A stretch of DNA of 64,000 bases from Budorcas taxicolor (Eukaryota > Chordata > Mammalia > Artiodactyla > Bovidae): assembly GCF_023091745.1 (NCBI RefSeq), contig NW_026291482.1, forward strand, positions 806,001 through 870,000, read 5' to 3'. The position numbers and the translations under genes are program-made. Below, piece by piece: positions 22,038 through 34,322 of the stretch (within the stretch, counting starts at the first letter, position 1; every line of letters begins with the position of its first letter). Under the pieces are notes generated by a model. The model was not told the origin of the DNA. It saw only the letters and a list, made by a program, of their open reading frames with translations, and did no database searches.

Positions 22038-25000
22038 TTGAGATGCGACGGGAACGCCGGGAACTCTTTCCCGACGAAGCAGGGAAAGGATCCCTCATGT
22101 CGAGCTACGAGGCGCAAACAGGGCTCCTCTGGATGTGGGCGGGACCCTCGTGTTTCCTCTCGAGTGGAGACGGGTATGTCGGGGAACTTCTTGATTTGCA
22201 CCAAGGGTGTGAAGGACCCTTTCGAAGTTCCAGAGGTGAGGTGTGATCAGCCTCGAGACGCCTCAGCGGAAATGGGCCTCATCTCGCCTGGAGGGGAGAA
22301 CCTCCTGGATTTTCTCGAGTTGCGGCAGGTCTTCTCGAGTTACGACGGGGACCTCAGGGACCCGCTCTGGTGGCCTCAGGAAAGGCCAGTCCACGTGCGA
22401 GTTGCTAGGGGCCATCTCGGGATTCCTCTCCCGTCCAAGCCCGGGCCTAAGACCTTGTGTGGAGTCGGGGCCGAAATCTGAGGATTCCTCTCCAGTGTTG
22501 CCATGGATCTTGAGGTGCTTCTGAGTCTCCCCATGGGAGTCAGGCCTCGTCTCGAGTGCGGGCATGCCCGTGTGCTTACCTCCCCAGCTGCAGCAATAGT
22601 GTCACGCTTCCTGTCACGTGGATCAAGGATCTGTGGCTTTCCCTCGAGGCTGTCCCTCGAGGCTTTCCCACGAGGCTTTCCCACAGGGCTGTGTCACCTG
22701 CCACCTTGGTGTGAGTCGATCCTCGGCGTGAAATACGAGCCAGTGAAGGGAAAAGAGGTTCCTCTGGAATGGACTGAGACATCTGGGGGACTCTTGGATT
22801 GGTGGCACGACCCTGGAGTTCCTCTCGCCGTGCCTGTTGAGAGGGCCTCCTCTTGAGATGCGATGGGAACGCCGGGAACTCTTTCCCGAGCAAGCAGGGA
22901 AAGGATCCCTCATCTCGAGCTACGAGGCGGAAACGGGGCTCCTCTGGATGTGGGCGGGACCGTCGTGTTTCCTCTCGAGTGGAGACGGGTATGTCGGGGA
23001 ACTTCTTGATTTGCACCAAGGGTGTGAAGGACCCTTTCGAAGTTCCAGAGGTGAGGTGTGATCCGCCTCGAGACGCCTCAGCGGAAATGGGCCTCATCTC
23101 GCCTGGAGGGGAGAACCTCCTGGATTTTCTCGAGTTGCGGCAGGTCTTCTCGAGTTACGAAGGGGACCTCAGGGACCCGCTCTGGTCGCCTCAGGACAGG
23201 CCAGTCCACATGCGAGCTGCTAGGGGACCTCTCGGGATTCCTCTCCCGTCCATGCCACGGCCTCAGTCCTTGTGTGGATTCGGGGCCGGAATCTGAGGAT
23301 TCCTCTCCAGTGTTGCCATGGATCCTGGGGTGCTTCTGAGTCTCCCCAGGGGAGTCAGGCCTCGTCTCGAGTGGGGGCATGCACGTGCGCTTTCCTCCCG
23401 AGCTGCAGCAGTCGTGTCACGCTTCCTGTCACGTGGATCAGGGGATCTGTGGTTTCCCTCGAGGCTTTCCCTCGAGGCTTTCCCACGAGGCTTTCCCACA
23501 GGGCTGTGCCACGTGCCACCTTGGTGGGAGTCGATCCTCGGCGTGAAAGACGAGCCGGTGAAGGGAAAAGAGTTTCCTCTGGAATGGACTGAGACATCTG
23601 GGGGACTCTTGGAATGGTGGCACGACCCTGGAGTTGCTCTCGCCGTTCCTGTTGAGAGGGCCTCCTCTTGAGATGCGACGGGAACGCCGGGAACTCTTTC
23701 GCGATGAAGCAGGAAAAGGATCCCTCATCTCGAGCTACCAGGCGGAAACGGGGCTCCTCTGGATGTGGGTGGGACCGTCGTGTTTCCTCTCGAGTGGAGA
23801 CGGGTATGTCGGGGAACATCTTGCTTTGCACCAAGGGTGTGAAGGACCCTTTCGAAGTTCCAGAGGTGAGGTGTGATCCGCCTCGAGACGCCTCAGCGGA
23901 AATGGGCCTCATCTCGCCTGGAGGGGAGAACCTCCTGGATTTTCTCGGGTTGCGGCAGGTCTTCTCGAGTTACGATGGGGACCTCAGGGACCCGCTCTGG
24001 TGGCCTCAGGAAAGGCCAGTCCGCGTGCGAGTTGCTAGGGGCCATCGCGGGATTCCTCTCCCGTCCATGCCCAGGCCTAAGACCTTGTGTGGAGACGGGG
24101 CCGAAATCTGAGGATTCCTCTCCAGTGTTGCCATGGATCTTGAGGTGCTTCTCAGTCTCCCCAGGGGAGTCAGGCCTCGTCTCGAGTGGGGGCATGCCCG
24201 TGTGCTTACCTCCCCAGCTGCAGCAGTAGTGTCACGCTTCCTGTCACGTTAATCAAGGGATCTGTGGCTTTCCCTCGAAGCTGTCCCTCGAGGCTGTCCC
24301 TCGGGGCTTTCCCACGAGGCTTTCCCACAGGGCTGTGCCACGTGCCACATTGGTGTGAGTCGATCCTCGGCGTGAAAGACAAGCCAGTGACTGGAAAAGA
24401 GGTTCCTCTGGAATGGACTGAGACATCTGGGGGACTCTTGGATTGGTGGCACGACCCTGGAGTTCCTTTCGCCCTTCCTGTTGAGAGGGCCTCCTCTTGA
24501 GTTGCGACGGGAACACCGGGAACTCTTTCCCGAGCAAGCAGGGAAAGGATCCCTCATCTCGAGCTCCGAGGCGGAAACGGGGCTCCTCTGGATGTGGGCG
24601 GGACCCTCGTGTTTCCTCTCGAGTGGAGACGGGTATGTCGGGGAACTTCTTGATTTGCACCAAGGGTGTGAAGGACCCTTTCGAAGTTCAAGAGGTGAGG
24701 TGTGATCAGCCTCGAGACGCCTCAGCGGAAATGGGCCTCATCTCGCCTGGAGGGGAGAACCTCCTGGATTTTCTCGAGTTGCGGCAGGTCTTCTCGACTT
24801 ACAACGGGGACCTCAGGGACCCGCTCTGGTGGCCTCAGGAAAGGCCAGTGCCCATGCGAGCTGCTAGGGGACCTCTCGGGATTCCTCTCCCGTCCATGCC
24901 GCGGCCTCAGTCCTTGTGTGGAGTCAGGGCCGGAACCTGAGGATTCCTCTCCAGTGTTGCCATGGATCTTGGGGTGCTTCTAAGTCTCCCCAGGGGAGTC

Positions 25001-25312
25001 AGGCCTCGTCTCGTGTGGGGGCATGCACGTGCGCTTTCCTCCCGAGTTGCAGCAGTAGTGTCACGCTTCCTGTCACGTGGATCAAGGGATCTGTGGCTTT
25101 CCCTCGAGGCTGTCCCTCGAGGCTTTGCCACGAGGCTTTCACACAGGGCTGTGCCACGTGCCACCTTGGTGGGAGTCGATCCTCGGCGTGAAAGACGAGC
25201 CGGTGAATTGAAAAGAGGTTCCACTGGAATGGACTGAGACATCTGGGGGACTCTTGGAATGGTGGCACGATCCTGGAGTTCATCTCGCCGTTCCTGTTCA
25301 GAGGGAATCCTC
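22038..25312. repeat. Higher-order repeat copy 2 (A-B-C-D)
   Basis: Monomers start at 22038, 22853, 23668 and 24497. One private change noted is A at 22120 in A (GCGCAAACAGG). Confidence 0.9.
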
Positions 25313-28300
25313 TTGAGATGCGACGGGAACGCCGGGAACTCTTTCCCGACGAAGCAGGGAAAGGATCCCTCATGTCGAGCTACGAGGCGCAAACGGGGCT
25401 CCTCTGGATGTGGGCGGGACCCTCGTGTTTCCTCTCGAGTGGAGACGGGTATGTCGGGGAACTTCTTGATTTGCACCAAGGGTGTGAAGGACCCTTTCGA
25501 AGTTCCAGAGGTGAGGTGTGATCAGCCTCGAGACGCCTCAGCGGAAATGGGCCTCATCTCGCCTGGAGGGGAGAACCTCCTGGATTTTCTCGAGTTGCGG
25601 CAGGTCTTCTCGAGTTACGACGGGGACCTCAGGGACCCGCTCTGGTGGCCTCAGGAAAGGCCAGTCCACGTGCGAGTTGCTAGGGGCCATCTCGGGATTC
25701 CTCTCCCGTCCAAGCCCGGGCCTAAGACCTTGTGTGGAGTCGGGGCCGAAATCTGAGGATTCCTCTCCAGTGTTGCCATGGATCTTGAGGTGCTTCTGAG
25801 TCTCCCCATGGGAGTCAGGCCTCGTCTCGAGTGCGGGCATGCCCGTGTGCTTACCTCCCCAGCTGCAGCAATAGTGTCACGCTTCCTGTCACGTGGATCA
25901 AGGATCTGTGGCTTTCCCTCGAGGCTGTCCCTCGAGGCTTTCCCACGAGGCTTTCCCACAGGGCTGTGTCACCTGCCACCTTGGTGTGAGTCGATCCTCG
26001 GCGTGAAATACGAGCCAGTGAAGGGAAAAGAGGTTCCTCTGGAATGGACTGAGACATCTGGGGGACTCTTGGATTGGTGGCACGACCCTGGAGTTCCTCT
26101 CGCCGTGCCTGTTGAGAGGGCCTCCTCTTGAGATGCGATGGGAACGCCGGGAACTCTTTCCCGAGCAAGCAGGGAAAGGATCCCTCATCTCGAGCTACGA
26201 GGCGGAAACGGGGCTCCTCTGGATGTGGGCGGGACCGTCGTGTTTCCTCTCGAGTGGAGACGGGTATGTCGGGGAACTTCTTGATTTGCACCAAGGGTGT
26301 GAAGGACCCTTTCGAAGTTCCAGAGGTGAGGTGTGATCCGCCTCGAGACGCCTCAGCGGAAATGGGCCTCATCTCGCCTGGAGGGGAGAACCTCCTGGAT
26401 TTTCTCGAGTTGCGGCAGGTCTTCTCGAGTTACGAAGGGGACCTCAGGGACCCGCTCTGGTCGCCTCAGGACAGGCCAGTCCACATGCGAGCTGCTAGGG
26501 GACCTCTCGGGATTCCTCTCCCGTCCATGCCACGGCCTCAGTCCTTGTGTGGATTCGGGGCCGGAATCTGAGGATTCCTCTCCAGTGTTGCCATGGATCC
26601 TGGGGTGCTTCTGAGTCTCCCCAGGGGAGTCAGGCCTCGTCTCGAGTGGGGGCATGCACGTGCGCTTTCCTCCCGAGCTGCAGCAGTCGTGTCACGCTTC
26701 CTGTCACGTGGATCAGGGGATCTGTGGTTTCCCTCGAGGCTTTCCCTCGAGGCTTTCCCACGAGGCTTTCCCACAGGGCTGTGCCACGTGCCACCTTGGT
26801 GGGAGTCGATCCTCGGCGTGAAAGACGAGCCGGTGAAGGGAAAAGAGTTTCCTCTGGAATGGACTGAGACATCTGGGGGACTCTTGGAATGGTGGCACGA
26901 CCCTGGAGTTGCTCTCGCCGTTCCTGTTGAGAGGGCCTCCTCTTGAGATGCGACGGGAACGCCGGGAACTCTTTCGCGATGAAGCAGGAAAAGGATCCCT
27001 CATCTCGAGCTACCAGGCGGAAACGGGGCTCCTCTGGATGTGGGTGGGACCGTCGTGTTTCCTCTCGAGTGGAGACGGGTATGTCGGGGAACATCTTGCT
27101 TTGCACCAAGGGTGTGAAGGACCCTTTCGAAGTTCCAGAGGTGAGGTGTGATCCGCCTCGAGACGCCTCAGCGGAAATGGGCCTCATCTCGCCTGGAGGG
27201 GAGAACCTCCTGGATTTTCTCGGGTTGCGGCAGGTCTTCTCGAGTTACGATGGGGACCTCAGGGACCCGCTCTGGTGGCCTCAGGAAAGGCCAGTCCGCG
27301 TGCGAGTTGCTAGGGGCCATCGCGGGATTCCTCTCCCGTCCATGCCCAGGCCTAAGACCTTGTGTGGAGACGGGGCCGAAATCTGAGGATTCCTCTCCAG
27401 TGTTGCCATGGATCTTGAGGTGCTTCTCAGTCTCCCCAGGGGAGTCAGGCCTCGTCTCGAGTGGGGGCATGCCCGTGTGCTTACCTCCCCAGCTGCAGCA
27501 GTAGTGTCACGCTTCCTGTCACGTTAATCAAGGGATCTGTGGCTTTCCCTCGAAGCTGTCCCTCGAGGCTGTCCCTCGGGGCTTTCCCACGAGGCTTTCC
27601 CACAGGGCTGTGCCACGTGCCACATTGGTGTGAGTCGATCCTCGGCGTGAAAGACAAGCCAGTGAAGGGAAAAGAGGTTCCTCTGGAATGGACTGAGACA
27701 TCTGGGGGACTCTTGGATTGGTGGCACGACCCTGGAGTTCCTTTCGCCCTTCCTGTTGAGAGGGCCTCCTCTTGAGTTGCGACGGGAACACCGGGAACTC
27801 TTTCCCGAGCAAGCAGGGAAAGGATCCCTCATCTCGAGCTCCGAGGCGGAAACGGGGCTCCTCTGGATGTGGGCGGGACCCTCGTGTTTCCTCTCGAGTG
27901 GAGACGGGTATGTCGGGGAACTTCTTGATTTGCACCAAGGGTGTGAAGGACCCTTTCGAAGTTCCAGAGGTGAGGTGTGATCAGCCTCGAGACGCCTCAG
28001 CGGAAATGGGCCTCATCTCGCCTGGAGGGGAGAACCTCCTGGATTTTCTCGAGTTGCGGCAGGTCTTCTCGACTTACAACGGGGACCTCAGGGACCCGCT
28101 CTGGTGGCCTCAGGAAAGGCCAGTGCCCATGCGAGCTGCTAGGGGACCTCTCGGGATTCCTCTCCCGTCCATGCCGCGGCCTCAGTCCTTGTGTGGAGTC
28201 AGGGCCGGAACCTGAGGATTCCTCTCCAGTGTTGCCATGGATCTTGGGGTGCTTCTAAGTCTCCCCAGGGGAGTCAGGCCTCGTCTCGTGTGGGGGCATG

Positions 28301-28587
28301 CACGTGCGCTTTCCTCCCGAGTTGCAGCAGTAGTGTCACGCTTCCTGTCACGTGGATCAAGGGATCTGTGGCTTTCCCTCGAGGCTGTCCCTCGAGGCTT
28401 TGCCACGAGGCTTTCACACAGGGCTGTGCCACGTGCCACCTTGGTGGGAGTCGATCCTCGGCGTGAAAGACGAGCCGGTGAATTGAAAAGAGGTTCCACT
28501 GGAATGGACTGAGACATCTGGGGGACTCTTGGAATGGTGGCACGATCCTGGAGTTCATCTCGCCGTTCCTGTTGAGAGGGCCTCCTC
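25313..28587. repeat. Higher-order repeat copy 3 (A-B-C-D), D end recombinant
   Basis: Monomers start at 25313, 26128, 26943 and 27772. C reads CAGTGAAGGG near 27661 where the other C copies read CAGTGACTGG, and D has C at 27965. The last bases of D switch to the sequence that normally ends A, between 28567 and 28574, so the next monomer is B rather than A. Confidence 0.9.
28567..28574. other. Recombination junction D to B (A monomer lost)
   Basis: Position 28567 has T as in the D end (GCCGTTCCTG; A ends GCCGTGCCTG). Position 28574 has G as in the A end (GTTGAGAGGG; D ends GTTCAGAGGG). The switch therefore lies in this short interval, and the following monomer is B. Confidence 0.85.
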
Positions 28588-31047
28588 TTGAGATGCGATG
28601 GGAACGCCGGGAACTCTTTCCCGAGCAAGCAGGGAAAGGATCCCTCATCTCGAGCTACGAGGCGGAAACGGGGCTCCTCTGGATGTGGGCGGGACCGTCG
28701 TGTTTCCTCTCGAGTGGAGACGGGTATGTCGGGGAACTTCTTGATTTGCACCAAGGGTGTGAAGGACTCTTTCGAAGTTCCAGAGGTGAGGTGTGATCCG
28801 CCTCGAGACGCCTCAGCGGAAATGGGCCTCATCTCGCCTGGAGGGGAGAACCTCCTGGATTTTCTCGAGTTGCGGCAGGTCTTCTCGAGTTACGAAGGGG
28901 ACCTCAGGGACCCGCTCTGGTCGCCTCAGGACAGGCCAGTCCACATGCGAGCTGCTAGGGGACCTCTCGGGATTCCTCTCCCGTCCATGCCACGGCCTCA
29001 GTCCTTGTGTGGATTCGGGGCCGGAATCTGAGGATTCCTCTCCAGTGTTGCCATGGATCCTGGGGTGCTTCTGAGTCTCCCCAGGGGAGTCAGGCCTCGT
29101 CTCGAGTGGGGGCATGCACGTGCGCTTTCCTCCCGAGCTGCAGCAGTCGTGTCACGCTTCCTGTCACGTGGATCAGGGGATCTGTGGTTTCCCTCGAGGC
29201 TTTCCCTCGAGGCTTTCCCACGAGGCTTTCCCACAGGGCTGTGCCACGTGCCACCTTGGTGGGAGTCGATCCTCGGCGTGAAAGACGAGCCGGTGAAGGG
29301 AAAAGAGTTTCCTCTGGAATGGACTGAGACATCTGGGGGACTCTTGGAATGGTGGCACGACCCTGGAGTTGCTCTCGCCGTTCCTGTTGAGAGGGCCTCC
29401 TCTTGAGATGCGACGGGAACGCCGGGAACTCTTTCGCGATGAAGCAGGAAAAGGATCCCTCATCTCGAGCTACCAGGCGGAAACGGGGCTCCTCTGGATG
29501 TGGGTGGGACCGTCGTGTTTCCTCTCGAGTGGAGACGGGTATGTCGGGGAACATCTTGCTTTGCACCAAGGGTGTGAAGGACCCTTTCGAAGTTCCAGAG
29601 GTGAGGTGTGATCCGCCTCGAGACGCCTCAGCGGAAATGGGCCTCATCTCGCCTGGAGGGGAGAACCTCCTGGATTTTCTCGGGTTGCGGCAGGTCTTCT
29701 CGAGTTACGATGGGGACCTCAGGGACCCGCTCTGGTGGCCTCAGGAAAGGCCAGTCCGCGTGCGAGTTGCTAGGGGCCATCGCGGGATTCCTCTCCCGTC
29801 CATGCCCAGGCCTAAGACCTTGTGTGGAGACGGGGCCGAAATCTGAGGATTCCTCTCCAGTGTTGCCATGGATCTTGAGGTGCTTCTCAGTCTCCCCAGG
29901 GGAGTCAGGCCTCGTCTCGAGTGGGGGCATGCCCGTGTGCTTACCTCCCCAGCTGCAGCAGTAGTGTCACGCTTCCTGTCACGTTAATCAAGGGATCTGT
30001 GGCTTTCCCTCGAAGCTGTCCCTCGAGGCTGTCCCTCGGGGCTTTCCCACGAGGCTTTCCCACAGGGCTGTGCCACGTGCCACATTGGTGTGAGTCGATC
30101 CTCGGCGTGAAAGACAAGCCAGTGACTGGAAAAGAGGTTCCTCTGGAATGGACTGAGACATCTGGGGGACTCTTGGATTGGTGGCACGACCCTGGAGTTC
30201 CTTTCGCCCTTCCTGTTGAGAGGGCCTCCTCTTGAGTTGCGACGGGAACACCGGGAACTCTTTCCCGAGCAAGCAGGGAAAGGATCCCTCATCTCGAGCT
30301 CCGAGGCGGAAACGGGGCTCCTCTGGATGTGGGCGGGACCCTCGTGTTTCCTCTCGAGTGGAGACGGGTATGTCGGGGAACTTCTTGATTTGCACCAAGG
30401 GTGTGAAGGACCCTTTCGAAGTTCAAGAGGTGAGGTGTGATCAGCCTCGAGACGCCTCAGCGGAAATGGGCCTCATCTCGCCTGGAGGGGAGAACCTCCT
30501 GGATTTTCTCGAGTTGCGGCAGGTCTTCTCGACTTACAACGGGGACCTCAGGGACCCGCTCTGGTGGCCTCAGGAAAGGCCAGTGCCCATGCGAGCTGCT
30601 AGGGGACCTCTCGGGATTCCTCTCCCGTCCATGCCGCGGCCTCAGTCCTTGTGTGGAGTCAGGGCCGGAACCTGAGGATTCCTCTCCAGTGTTGCCATGG
30701 ATCTTGGGGTGCTTCTAAGTCTCCCCAGGGGAGTCAGGCCTCGTCTCGTGTGGGGGCATGCACGTGCGCTTTCCTCCCGAGTTGCAGCAGTAGTGTCACG
30801 CTTCCTGTCACGTGGATCAAGGGATCTGTGGCTTTCCCTCGAGGCTGTCCCTCGAGGCTTTGCCACGAGGCTTTCACACAGGGCTGTGCCACGTGCCACC
30901 TTGGTGGGAGTCGATCCTCGGCGTGAAAGACGAGCCGGTGAATTGAAAAGAGGTTCCACTGGAATGGACTGAGACATCTGGGGGACTCTTGGAATGGTGG
31001 CACGATCCTGGAGTTCATCTCGCCGTTCCTGTTCAGAGGGAATCCTC
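28588..31047. repeat. Shortened higher-order repeat copy 4 (B-C-D, A missing)
   Basis: Monomers start at 28588 (B), 29403 (C) and 30232 (D), for 2460 bp. The block enters directly from a D monomer and no A is present. B has a private T at 28768 (GAAGGACTCT). Confidence 0.9.
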
Positions 31048-34000
31048 TTGAGATGCGACGGGAACGCCGGGAACTCTTTCCCGACGAAGCAGGGAAAGGA
31101 TCCCTCATGTCGAGCTACGAGGCGCAAACGGGGCTCCTCTGGATGTGGGCGGGACCCTCGTGTTTCCTCTCGAGTGGAGACGGGTATGTCGGGGAACTTC
31201 TTGATTTGCACCAAGGGTGTGAAGGACCCTTTCGAAGTTCCAGAGGTGAGGTGTGATCAGCCTCGAGACGCCTCAGCGGAAATGGGCCTCATCTCGCCTG
31301 GAGGGGAGAACCTCCTGGATTTTCTCGAGTTGCGGCAGGTCTTCTCGAGTTACGACGGGGACCTCAGGGACCCGCTCTGGTGGCCTCAGGAAAGGCCAGT
31401 CCACGTGCGAGTTGCTAGGGGCCATCTCGGGATTCCTCTCCCGTCCAAGCCCGGGCCTAAGACCTTGTGTGGAGTCGGGGCCGAAATCTGAGGATTCCTC
31501 TCCAGTGTTGCCATGGATCTTGAGGTGCTTCTGAGTCTCCCCATGGGAGTCAGGCCTCGTCTCGAGTGCGGGCATGCCCGTGTGCTTACCTCCCCAGCTG
31601 CAGCAATAGTGTCACGCTTCCTGTCACGTGGATCAAGGATCTGTGGCTTTCCCTCGAGGCTGTCCCTCGAGGCTTTCCCACGAGGCTTTCCCACAGGGCT
31701 GTGTCACCTGCCACCTTGGTGTGAGTCGATCCTCGGCGTGAAATACGAGCCAGTGAAGGGAAAAGAGGTTCCTCTGGAATGGACTGAGACATCTGGGGGA
31801 CTCTTGGATTGGTGGCACGACCCTGGAGTTCCTCTCGCCGTGCCTGTTGAGAGGGCCTCCTCTTGAGATGCGATGGGAACGCCGGGAACTCTTTCCCGAG
31901 CAAGCAGGGAAAGGATCCCTCATCTCGAGCTACGAGGCGGAAACGGGGCTCCTCTGGATGTGGGCGGGACCGTCGTGTTTCCTCTCGAGTGGAGACGGGT
32001 ATGTCGGGGAACTTCTTGATTTGCACCAAGGGTGTGAAGGACCCTTTCGAAGTTCCAGAGGTGAGGTGTGATCCGCCTCGAGACGCCTCAGCGGAAATGG
32101 GCCTCATCTCGCCTGGAGGGGAGAACCTCCTGGATTTTCTCGAGTTGCGGCAGGTCTTCTCGAGTTACGAAGGGGACCTCAGGGACCCGCTCTGGTCGCC
32201 TCAGGACAGGCCAGTCCACATGCGAGCTGCTAGGGGACCTCTCGGGATTCCTCTCCCGTCCATGCCACGGCCTCAGTCCTTGTGTGGATTCGGGGCCGGA
32301 ATCTGAGGATTCCTCTCCAGTGTTGCCATGGATCCTGGGGTGCTTCTGAGTCTCCCCAGGGGAGTCAGGCCTCGTCTCGAGTGGGGGCATGCACGTGCGC
32401 TTTCCTCCCGAGCTGCAGCAGTCGTGTCACGCTTCCTGTCACGTGGATCAGGGGATCTGTGGTTTCCCTCGAGGCTTTCCCTCGAGGCTTTCCCACGAGG
32501 CTTTCCCACAGGGCTGTGCCACGTGCCACCTTGGTGGGAGTCGATCCTCGGCGTGAAAGACGAGCCGGTGAAGGGAAAAGAGTTTCCTCTGGAATGGACT
32601 GAGACATCTGGGGGACTCTTGGAATGGTGGCACGACCCTGGAGTTGCTCTCGCCGTTCCTGTTGAGAGGGCCTCCTCTTGAGATGCGACGGGAACGCCGG
32701 GAACTCTTTCGCGATGAAGCAGGAAAAGGATCCCTCATCTCGAGCTACCAGGCGGAAACGGGGCTCCTCTGGATGTGGGTGGGACCGTCGTGTTTCCTCT
32801 CGAGTGGAGACGGGTATGTCGGGGAACATCTTGCTTTGCACCAAGGGTGTGAAGGACCCTTTCGAAGTTCCAGAGGTGAGGTGTGATCCGCCTCGAGACG
32901 CCTCAGCGGAAATGGGCCTCATCTCGCCTGGAGGGGAGAACCTCCTGGATTTTCTCGGGTTGCGGCAGGTCTTCTCGAGTTACGACGGGGACCTCAGGGA
33001 CCCGCTCTGGTGGCCTCAGGAAAGGCCAGTCCGCGTGCGAGTTGCTAGGGGCCATCGCGGGATTCCTCTCCCGTCCATGCCCAGGCCTAAGACCTTGTGT
33101 GGAGACGGGGCCGAAATCTGAGGATTCCTCTCCAGTGTTGCCATGGATCTTGAGGTGCTTCTCAGTCTCCCCAGGGGAGTCAGGCCTCGTCTCGAGTGGG
33201 GGCATGCCCGTGTGCTTACCTCCCCAGCTGCAGCAGTAGTGTCACGCTTCCTGTCACGTTAATCAAGGGATCTGTGGCTTTCCCTCGAAGCTGTCCCTCG
33301 AGGCTGTCCCTCGGGGCTTTCCCACGAGGCTTTCCCACAGGGCTGTGCCACGTGCCACATTGGTGTGAGTCGATCCTCGGCGTGAAAGACAAGCCAGTGA
33401 CTGGAAAAGAGGTTCCTCTGGAATGGACTGAGACATCTGGGGGACTCTTGGATTGGTGGCACGACCCTGGAGTTCCTTTCGCCCTTCCTGTTGAGAGGGC
33501 CTCCTCTTGAGTTGCGACGGGAACACCGGGAACTCTTTCCCGAGCAAGCAGGGAAAGGATCCCTCATCTCGAGCTCCGAGGCGGAAACGGGGCTCCTCTG
33601 GATGTGGGCGGGACCCTCGTGTTTCCTCTCGAGTGGAGACGGGTATGTCGGGGAACTTCTTGATTTGCACCAAGGGTGTGAAGGACCCTTTCGAAGTTCA
33701 AGAGGTGAGGTGTGATCAGCCTCGAGACGCCTCAGCGGAAATGGGCCTCATCTCGCCTGGAGGGGAGAACCTCCTGGATTTTCTCGAGTTGCGGCAGGTC
33801 TTCTCGACTTACAACGGGGACCTCAGGGACCCGCTCTGGTGGCCTCAGGAAAGGCCAGTGCCCATGCGAGCTGCTAGGGGACCTCTCGGGATTCCTCTCC
33901 CGTCCATGCCGCGGCCTCAGTCCTTGTGTGGAGTCAGGGCCGGAACCTGAGGATTCCTCTCCAGTGTTGCCATGGATCTTGGGGTGCTTCTAAGTCTCCC

Positions 34001-34322
34001 CAGGGGAGTCAGGCCTCGTCTCGTGTGGGGGCATGCACGTGCGCTTTCCTCCCGAGTTGCAGCAGTAGTGTCACGCTTCCTGTCACGTGGATCAAGGGAT
34101 CTGTGGCTTTCCCTCGAGGCTGTCCCTCGAGGCTTTGCCACGAGGCTTTCACACAGGGCTGTGCCACGTGCCACCTTGGTGGGAGTCGATCCTCGGCGTG
34201 AAAGACGAGCCGGTGAATTGAAAAGAGGTTCCACTGGAATGGACTGAGACATCTGGGGGACTCTTGGAATGGTGGCACGATCCTGGAGTTCATCTCGCCG
34301 TTCCTGTTCAGAGGGAATCCTC
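31048..34322. repeat. Higher-order repeat copy 5 (A-B-C-D)
   Basis: Monomers start at 31048, 31863, 32678 and 33507. C has C at 32986 (TTACGACGGGG), the base found in A, where other C copies have T. Confidence 0.9.
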
